Below are positions 6,836-10,679 of a DNA stretch of 10,679 nt, in pieces. Under the pieces are notes generated by a model, which saw only the letters and a program-made list of their open reading frames with translations, did not search any database and was not told where the DNA came from. The DNA comes from Chloroflexota bacterium (GTDB lineage: Bacteria; Chloroflexota; Anaerolineae; Ardenticatenales; Ardenticatenaceae), in the NCBI GenBank assembly GCA_003520455.1, contig DOUV01000316.1, positions 1 to 10,679 of the forward strand, given 5' to 3'. Position numbers and translations under genes: made by a program. Each line of letters starts with the position of its first letter. Position 1 is the stretch's first letter.

Positions 6836-6856
6836 ACAAGACTTCGGAAGTCTTGT
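6836..6856. repeat. 21-base palindrome just after leuD
   Basis: ACAAGACTTC (6836-6845), a central G and GAAGTCTTGT (6847-6856) give 10-base perfect arms, 33 bases after the leuD stop in the direction of leuD transcription. No T-run follows, so it may be a processing or decay barrier, or a mobile palindrome, rather than a regular terminator. Confidence 0.75.
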
Positions 6857-6873
6857 CCCTCCCCCCGCGGGAT

Positions 6874-6899
6874 TCCTTGACCGGTGTTCTAGCGGCGCC
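6874..6899. repeat. 26-bp direct repeat, copy 2, containing the end of leuD
   Basis: This is an exact copy of 6718-6743. Bases 6889-6899 belong to leuD: they supply its TAG stop and the last two Arg codons plus part of the Trp codon. Either the repeat captured the end of leuD or its arrival rewrote the LeuD C-terminus. Confidence 0.88.
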
Positions 6900-7488
6900 A
6901 GGCGGGGAGGGCGGCCTCGTAGGCGGCGATGTGTGGCTCTTGGGCCTGGAGATAGCCGAGTTGATCGAGTCCCTGGAGCAGGCACTGCCTGGAGAACGAA
7001 TCAATCGGGAAGGAAACGGCGCGGCTGTCCGGCAGATGCACCACCTGGGCCGCCAAATCAACCGTCAGCGTCAGAGTAGGGTCTTCTTCCACGAGGCTGA
7101 ATAGCTGCTGATGAGTCTCCTGATCGACGACGATGGGCAGCAACCCGTTCTTGAGCGCGTTATTGCGGAATATGTCGGCGAAGGAGGTGCTGATGATCGC
7201 GCGGAAGCCGTAGCCCACCAGCGCCCAAGGTGCGTGCTCGCGCGAGCTGCCACAGCCGAAATTGTCGCCGGCCAGAAGGATCTGGCGGCCCTTGTTCTCG
7301 GGTTTGTTGAGAACGAAATCCGGGCGCGGGTGGTCCTCCGCATCGAAGCGCCAGTCGGCAAAGAGATTATCGCCCAGACCCTGCTTGTCGGTGACTTTCA
7401 AGAAGCGTGCCGGGATAATCTGGTCGGTATCCACGTTCTCATTGGGGAGTGGGACGACCTGGCTGGTGAGTGTTGTGAACGGTCGCAT
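6889..7488 (-). CDS. leuD: 3-isopropylmalate dehydratase small subunit
   Basis: LeuD is the swivelling small subunit of isopropylmalate isomerase, which converts 2- to 3-isopropylmalate in leucine synthesis together with LeuC in the cytoplasm. The 199-residue length is typical. The signatures NVDTDQIIP (18-26) and [16 protein letters not shown] (75-90) identify it, and the family's substrate-recognition region follows. ATG 7488 is preceded by AGAGGA, which begins inside the leuC stop codon; the two genes are eight bases apart and surely one operon. Oddity: the final codons and stop lie within a 26-bp repeat that is duplicated 156 bases downstream. leuA and leuB are not in the window. Confidence 0.96.
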   Translation of the reverse strand: MRPFTTLTSQVVPLPNENVDTDQIIPARFLKVTDKQGLGDNLFADWRFDAEDHPRPDFVLNKPENKGRQILLAGDNFGCGSSREHAPWALVGYGFRAIISTSFADIFRNNALKNGLLPIVVDQETHQQLFSLVEEDPTLTLTVDLAAQVVHLPDSRAVSFPIDSFSRQCLLQGLDQLGYLQAQEPHIAAYEAALPAWRR

Positions 7489-7496
7489 GAGTTCCT

Positions 7497-8936
7497 CTAC
7501 AGAAGTGTGCGGACGTCGGTGATTTTGCCGTGGAGCGCCGCGGCGGCCGCGGTCAGCGGGCTGGCGAGGAAGGTGCGCCCGCCCTTACCCTGGCGTCCCT
7601 CGAAGTTGCGGTTACTTGTGCTGACACAGTACTGCCCCGGCGTCAACTCATCGCCATTCATGGCGATACACATGCTACAGCCGGCCTCGCGCCAGTCGGC
7701 GCCAGCCTCTTTGAAGATCCGGTCGAGACCCTCGCGCTCGGCCTGGGTCTTGACCTCCTGTGACCCGGGGACGACCATCACGCGCACGTTGGGGTGGACG
7801 CGCCGCCCGCGCAGCAACTCTGCGGCCTGGCGCAGGTCGAAGATGCGGGAGTTGGTGCAGCTCCCGATGAAGACCACGTCCACCGGCTGGCCGATCAGCG
7901 CCTGGCCGGAGCGCAGGTCCATGTAGCGCAGGGCCTGGCGCAGGGCCTGGCGCTGGCTGGCATCGGGGAGCATGTCGGGATCGGGGACCCGACTGGTGAT
8001 GGGCATGCCCATCCCAGGGTTGGTGCCGTAGGTGATCATCGGCTCGAGCGCGTTGGCGTCCACCGTGGCGGCGGCGTCGTAGCTGGCACCCTCGTCGGTG
8101 GGGAGGGTCTGCCAGGAGCCTACCGCCGCGTCCCAGTCGGCTCCCTTCGGTGCAAACTCACGGCCTGCCAGATACTCGAACGTAGTGTCGTCGGGGGCAA
8201 TCATCCCGGCCCGCGCGCCGCCCTCGATGCTCATGTTACAGATCGTCATCCGCTGCTCCATCGTGAGGGCGCGGATAGCGCTACCTGTGTATTCAAAGAC
8301 ATGGCCCGTGCCGCCGCCGATGCCGATGCGGGCGATCAGGGCCAGGATGATGTCCTTGGCGGTGACGCCCGGATGGAGTTGTCCCTCAACGCGCACCTCG
8401 TACGTGCTGGGTTTCCGCTGCAGCAGACACTGGGTTGCCAGGACGTGCTCCACCTCGCTGGTGCCGATGCCGAAGGCCAGCGCGCCAAAGGCGCCGTGGG
8501 TGGAGGTGTGGCTGTCGCCGCAGACGATTGTCAGGCCGGGCTGGGTCAATCCCAACTCCGGGCCGATGACGTGGACGATACCCTGGTGCGGGCTCCCAAT
8601 GCCATAGAGCGTGATTCCAAACTCGCGGCAGTTGGTTTCCAACTGGGCAATCTGCCTGGCCGCGAGCTGATCGACGATGGGGAGTGAGCGATCGTAGGTC
8701 GGGATTCCATGGTCCAGCGTGGCGACCGTTGTGTCTGGCCGGCGCACACGGAGGCCCTTCTCGCGTAACCCTTGAAAGGCCTGGGGCGAAGTCACCTCGT
8801 GAACCAGGTGAAGATCGATGTAGAGCACGACCGGTGATCCCGGTTCCTCGTGAACGATGTGGGCATCCCACACTTTCTCGAAGAGAGTGCGTGGCCCGGC
8901 GGCTGCGCCCGGCGATGAGGGGGACGATGTTGTCAT
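7497..8936 (-). CDS. leuC: 3-isopropylmalate dehydratase large subunit
   Basis: LeuC is the catalytic aconitase-family subunit carrying a [4Fe-4S] cluster. The 479 residues are the usual length. Cluster ligands are Cys360 in FIGSCTNSR, and Cys420 and Cys423 in GCSMC. Other aconitase signatures are [10 protein letters not shown] (17-26), DHGIPT (75-80), [20 protein letters not shown] (139-158) and [13 protein letters not shown] (441-453). The start at ATG 8936 is set by GGAAGG (8941-8946 on the opposite strand) four bases upstream and by the family's usual N-terminus soon after; the frame is open upstream to 9185 but that part is the leader. A Ser/Pro/Ala-rich 15-residue extension precedes the conserved part. 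The gene is first in the leuCD unit and is preceded by a long structured leader that probably controls it. Confidence 0.97.
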   Translation of the reverse strand: MTTSSPSSPGAAAGPRTLFEKVWDAHIVHEEPGSPVVLYIDLHLVHEVTSPQAFQGLREKGLRVRRPDTTVATLDHGIPTYDRSLPIVDQLAARQIAQLETNCREFGITLYGIGSPHQGIVHVIGPELGLTQPGLTIVCGDSHTSTHGAFGALAFGIGTSEVEHVLATQCLLQRKPSTYEVRVEGQLHPGVTAKDIILALIARIGIGGGTGHVFEYTGSAIRALTMEQRMTICNMSIEGGARAGMIAPDDTTFEYLAGREFAPKGADWDAAVGSWQTLPTDEGASYDAAATVDANALEPMITYGTNPGMGMPITSRVPDPDMLPDASQRQALRQALRYMDLRSGQALIGQPVDVVFIGSCTNSRIFDLRQAAELLRGRRVHPNVRVMVVPGSQEVKTQAEREGLDRIFKEAGADWREAGCSMCIAMNGDELTPGQYCVSTSNRNFEGRQGKGGRTFLASPLTAAAAALHGKITDVRTLL

Positions 8937-9047
8937 AGTTCCTTCCTTCTGCAAACGGACTGATCTGTGCCCGGTTTTCGAACCACCAACGGTGATTGCA
9001 CTCTTTCGTCTACGACTCTGCCCAGTCTCCGTGGGCTCGAAGTAAAA

Positions 9048-9070
9048 CAGGCCTCCCACATGGAGGCCCG
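9048..9070 (-). terminator. Intrinsic terminator in the leuC leader (attenuator)
   Basis: On the minus strand CGGGCCTCC (9070-9062) pairs with GGAGGCCTG (9056-9048), nine pairs including one G-U, around a five-base loop, directly followed by TTTTACTT. It lies about 110 bases before the leuC start and inside its presumed transcript, so it should end transcription early unless its 5' arm is sequestered. An alternative partner for that arm exists at 9119-9108. Confidence 0.75.
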
Positions 9071-9119
9071 TTCGGCATCTTGAGCTGTCGTGGCGGGCAT
9101 CAGCCCGCGAACTGCCTCC
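9062..9119 (-). promoter_or_regulatory. Predicted antiterminator structure of the leuC leader
   Basis: GGAGGC (9119-9114) can pair with GCCTCC (9067-9062), and GTTCG (9112-9108) with CGAAC (9074-9070), 11 pairs in all, enclosing a small hairpin GCGGGC/GCCCGC (9108-9103 with 9098-9093; one base shared). It uses the 5' arm of the terminator, so the two structures exclude each other. The leader-peptide TGA (9102-9100) sits in the loop of the small hairpin, so a ribosome stopping there would cover the antiterminator. Pairing was found by eye. Confidence 0.5.
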
Positions 9120-9201
9120 CAACGTGAAGCCGCTTCCTGGCAGATTTGCCAGGAAGCCCACGAATCGTAAAAAGGAAAACAGCAAATAGAGTGTCGCTCA
9201 T
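9100..9201 (-). CDS. Possible leader peptide of the leu operon
   Basis: A 33-codon frame starts [18 protein letters not shown] and ends at TGA 9102-9100, upstream of the attenuator. Its ATG lies six or seven bases after the predicted transcript start, so it would be translated from a nearly leaderless mRNA; there is no ribosome-binding site. It has four Leu codons (CTA at 5; CTT at 10, 16 and 25), fewer and more scattered than in the classic leu leader peptides. A ribosome slowed at codons 5-16 would leave 9119-9062 free to form the antiterminator. Reality of the peptide is uncertain. Confidence 0.4.
   Translation of the reverse strand: MSDTLFAVFLFTIRGLPGKSARKRLHVGRQFAG
9132..9157 (-). repeat. 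11-bp perfect hairpin inside the leader
   Basis: GCTTCCTGGCA (9132-9142 on the plus strand) and TGCCAGGAAGC (9147-9157) form a perfect stem with a four-base loop. It lies within the putative leader peptide, whose Leu16 codon is in its 5' arm on the transcript. It could act as a transcription pause site that synchronises the ribosome with polymerase, as the 1:2 hairpin does in known attenuators (inference). Confidence 0.7.
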
Positions 9202-9215
9202 AGGACTCAGGCCAG

Positions 9216-9244
9216 ATTCTAACATTGTGTGGAACAATGGGCAA
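9216..9244 (-). promoter_or_regulatory. Putative leuC promoter with operator dyad in the spacer
   Basis: On the minus strand TTGCCC (9244-9239) and TAGAAT (9221-9216) are separated by exactly 17 bases and match four and five of six sigma70 consensus bases. Between them lies the dyad CATTGT-N5-ACAATG (plus strand 9223-9239), one base into each flank of the spacer. The transcript would start near 9208, giving a leader of about 270 bases. The dyad also satisfies the loose T-N11-A rule for LysR-type sites, but a repressor site is the simpler reading given its position. Confidence 0.55.
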
Positions 9245-9246
9245 AT

Positions 9247-9301
9247 CGGCGCCCGTATGGGAAGGCAACGTTGCGCTCTCTGTTGCCTGCGGGGGGCGCC
9301 G
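9247..9301. repeat. Large interrupted inverted repeat upstream of the leuC promoter
   Basis: CGGCGCCC (9247-9254) pairs with GGGCGCCG (9294-9301), and inside it AGGCAAC (9263-9269) pairs with GTTGCCT (9282-9288), giving 15 pairs in two blocks around a 12-base loop. It begins three bases upstream of the leu -35 box. It may be a regulator-binding region or a barrier to transcripts; the remaining bases up to the creatininase gene (9302-9538) show only short GC-rich hairpins and a weak promoter. Confidence 0.5.
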
Positions 9302-9409
9302 GGAGCCGCCGTAGAGCGGATCGCCGAGGCGTCTTCGCCCCTCGCGCCCGCGACGGTCGTTCTCAGCGGGTTCAAGCACACAAAGCGGCCATCGTATCAC
9401 TCAATCCTT

Positions 9410-9438
9410 TTGGCGTTTGTGAGTTTGTCTTGTAGGAT
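9410..9438 (+). promoter_or_regulatory. Weak candidate promoter for the creatininase-family gene
   Basis: TTGGCG (9410-9415) and TAGGAT (9433-9438) lie 17 bases apart, each matching four of six sigma70 consensus bases. A start near 9445 would give a leader of about 95 bases. This is the best pair seen in the divergent region but far from certain. Confidence 0.3.
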
Positions 9439-9538
9439 TCACACCAGCCCATTCACACTACGTGATGTGGGGCCTGCGCGCCGTTGTTGCAGTGGACCAC
9501 CCGTGATGAAAACTGACTCTTAGGAGGACGAATCGGGG

Positions 9539-10261
9539 ATGGAAGCCCGGCTTTTGACCGAGATGACGTGGCCGGAGGTCGAGCGCCTGCTGCGCCTGGA
9601 CGACCGGTTGATCCTGGTGACCGGATCGACCGAGCAGCATGGACGCCATCTACCCCTTGGGACCGACCAGTTTATTCCCCAATTGCTCGCGCGCCGGCTC
9701 AGTGAGCAGGCCGGCGTCGTCGTCGCGCCGGTTCTTGCGCTGGGGATGAGTGAATTGCACACGGCCTTTCCCGGCACGTTGACGCTGACGCAGGAGACGC
9801 TCCAGACGACCTACCTGGAACTGATGCAGAGCGCCTACCGCCAGGGCTGGCGCAAGTTCTTCGTGCTCAACGGCCACGGTGGCAACCGCAAGGCCTGGGA
9901 GTGGGTTATCGCGCTCGCCACTAAGATCAAACCCGACGTTCGCTTCCACCTGACCGCCTGGTGGCAAGAGCCGGAGGTCCGGGCGCTCTCGCAGGCAGAG
10001 TACGGCCGCACCGAGGGCCACGCCGGTCTCGCCGAGACGGCCGGCGTCCTGGTTTACGATAAAAGCCTGGTCCGCGTCGGTGCGGCTACGGGAACGGCCG
10101 ACCACGGCTTCACCGGCGACGAGAGCCCGGCGGCCTTCCGCGCGGCCTATCCCAGCGGCGCTATCGGCGAACGCCCAGGCGAGGCGACCGTTTCGTTCGG
10201 GGAGCGGATGATCGAGCGGTTGGTGGCCAAATACCTGCACTTGTTGGATGAATGGGGGTGA
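9539..10261 (+). CDS. Creatininase-family metal-dependent amidohydrolase
   Basis: The 240-residue protein belongs to the creatininase fold, whose members hydrolyse cyclic or linear amides (creatinine, formamides in riboflavin/F420 and related pathways, or peptide-like substrates) with two divalent metals. Metal-binding signatures are visible: STEQHGRHLPLGTD (30-43, with Glu32, His34, His37 and Asp43), NGHGGN (111-116, His113) and EGHAGLAETA (159-168, Glu166). ATG 9539 is preceded by TAGGAGGA (9521-9528), ten bases upstream, a good ribosome-binding site though a little distant. The usual length is about 230-260 residues, so it is full-length. The neighbours (leuCD divergently, a membrane protein downstream) do not reveal its substrate, so no specific reaction is assigned. 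Confidence 0.9.
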   Translation: MEARLLTEMTWPEVERLLRLDDRLILVTGSTEQHGRHLPLGTDQFIPQLLARRLSEQAGVVVAPVLALGMSELHTAFPGTLTLTQETLQTTYLELMQSAYRQGWRKFFVLNGHGGNRKAWEWVIALATKIKPDVRFHLTAWWQEPEVRALSQAEYGRTEGHAGLAETAGVLVYDKSLVRVGAATGTADHGFTGDESPAAFRAAYPSGAIGERPGEATVSFGERMIERLVAKYLHLLDEWG

Positions 10262-10337
10262 CCTCGAAGGGGAACAGTCCCAGGTGGCCTCTCGCTCTGG
10301 GCGCGATGCAGATACGTTCCTCTCCAACGGAATCAAC

Positions 10338-10679
10338 ATGAGCCAATCCAAACAACTTCGGCGCGCCGCCGGCGTTCGACTCGGCGATACGCTGACCCAG
10401 TCTGTGCGGGCCGTGGTCGGGTTACTGCTCATCCAGCTCGCTTTACCGAAAGTGCTCCCGTTGCCGGGCATCAGCGCGCGCTGGGCGCTCATCGTCATCG
10501 GGGGCGGCGTGCCCGGGATCATCGCATCGCTGGTCGGCGGGACCGTCATTCTGGCGTATGGCGTCTCGCTGCTGCCGCGGGCCGGTTGGCCGGCGTGGCG
10601 GTGGGGCGCAATGGCCACCGCGGTGGCCGCGATCACACGGCTTGGCGCCGTGCTGCTGATCGCGGCGGTCGGCAACCAG
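10338..10679 (+). CDS. Unrecognised integral membrane protein (5' part only)
   Basis: From ATG 10338 the frame stays open for 114 codons to the window edge. After a basic start (MSQSKQLRRAAGVRLGD) there are about three hydrophobic segments: roughly 23-45 (VRAVVGLLLIQLALPKVLPL), 48-76 (alanine/glycine-rich with GGGVPG) and 88-112. The positive N-terminus suggests an inside orientation. I do not recognise the family. It follows the creatininase-family gene by 76 bases on the same strand without an obvious terminator, so they may be co-transcribed. The ribosome-binding site (ACGGAA) is weak, so the start is provisional. Confidence 0.6.
   Translation, partial: MSQSKQLRRAAGVRLGDTLTQSVRAVVGLLLIQLALPKVLPLPGISARWALIVIGGGVPGIIASLVGGTVILAYGVSLLPRAGWPAWRWGAMATAVAAITRLGAVLLIAAVGNQ

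Noticed and set aside
6638..6899. CRISPR array
   Set aside because: The repeats are few, unevenly spaced, partly inverted and palindromic, with no unique spacers of constant length and no cas genes.
6549..7061. 170-codon minus-strand open frame through the repeat cluster
   Set aside because: It overlaps leuD in another frame and then translates palindromic repeats; not a gene.
8971..8990. tRNA-like T-loop (GGTTCGAA on the minus strand)
   Set aside because: It is part of a small GGTT/AACC hairpin; no acceptor stem, D-arm or anticodon arm can be placed around it.
8937..9047. T-box riboswitch before leuC
   Set aside because: No sequence like the conserved T-box core (GGTGGTACCGCG) precedes the terminator; the only similar stretch (TGGTGGTTCG) lies downstream of it.
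8937..9185. N-terminal extension of LeuC by 83 codons (open frame to TTG 9185)
   Set aside because: The family start and a strong ribosome-binding site lie at ATG 8936, and the extension crosses the terminator hairpin; its translation has no LeuC similarity.
9202..9225. Leader peptide start at ATG 9225
   Set aside because: It lies upstream of the predicted transcript start and overlaps the -10 box; ATG 9201 in the same frame is the better choice.

Overview
This GC-rich stretch reads like a chromosomal region of a high-GC bacterium. The gene styles (CdaA-type diadenylate cyclase, S9C-like peptidase, DoxX protein, NarL/DevR-type two-component pair, creatininase-family protein, split LeuC/LeuD) and the palindrome-rich intergenic DNA suggest Chloroflexota, perhaps near Thermomicrobia. 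That placement is an inference from gene style, not from a marker gene. Nothing points to a phage, plasmid, insertion sequence or CRISPR locus.

Layout. Positions 1-1036 (+ strand) hold the last codons of an unidentified gene, overlapping and probably translationally coupled to cdaA, a membrane c-di-AMP synthase with an unusual fourth membrane helix at its C-terminus. It converges on a large S9 (prolyl-oligopeptidase-like) peptidase on the minus strand (1081-3057); a 15-bp inverted repeat sits at the junction. An approximately 640-base gene-free stretch follows, then a DoxX-family membrane protein (+, 3697-4299) with a clear intrinsic terminator. Converging on it from the right is a minus-strand two-component system: a seven-helix membrane histidine kinase (5071-6474) and a NarL/LuxR-type response regulator (4427-5074), overlapping by four bases (ATGA).

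Upstream of the kinase, 6475-6888 is a cluster of palindromes and repeats, one copy of which runs into the leuD stop codon. Then come leuD (6889-7488) and leuC (7497-8936), the two subunits of 3-isopropylmalate isomerase, on the minus strand. The approximately 600 bases upstream of leuC look strongly regulatory: a promoter with a dyad between its -35 and -10 boxes, a possible 33-codon leader peptide starting almost at the predicted transcript start, and a terminator hairpin whose 5' arm can instead pair with an upstream segment. This is the arrangement expected of a ribosome-mediated attenuator for leucine synthesis. Diverging to the right are a creatininase-family amidohydrolase (9539-10261) and the start of an unrecognised membrane protein that runs off the end of the window.

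The most interesting material is non-coding: the leuC leader (8937-9301) and the repeat cluster after leuD (6595-6899). All structures and promoters were found by eye; no folding or database search was run.
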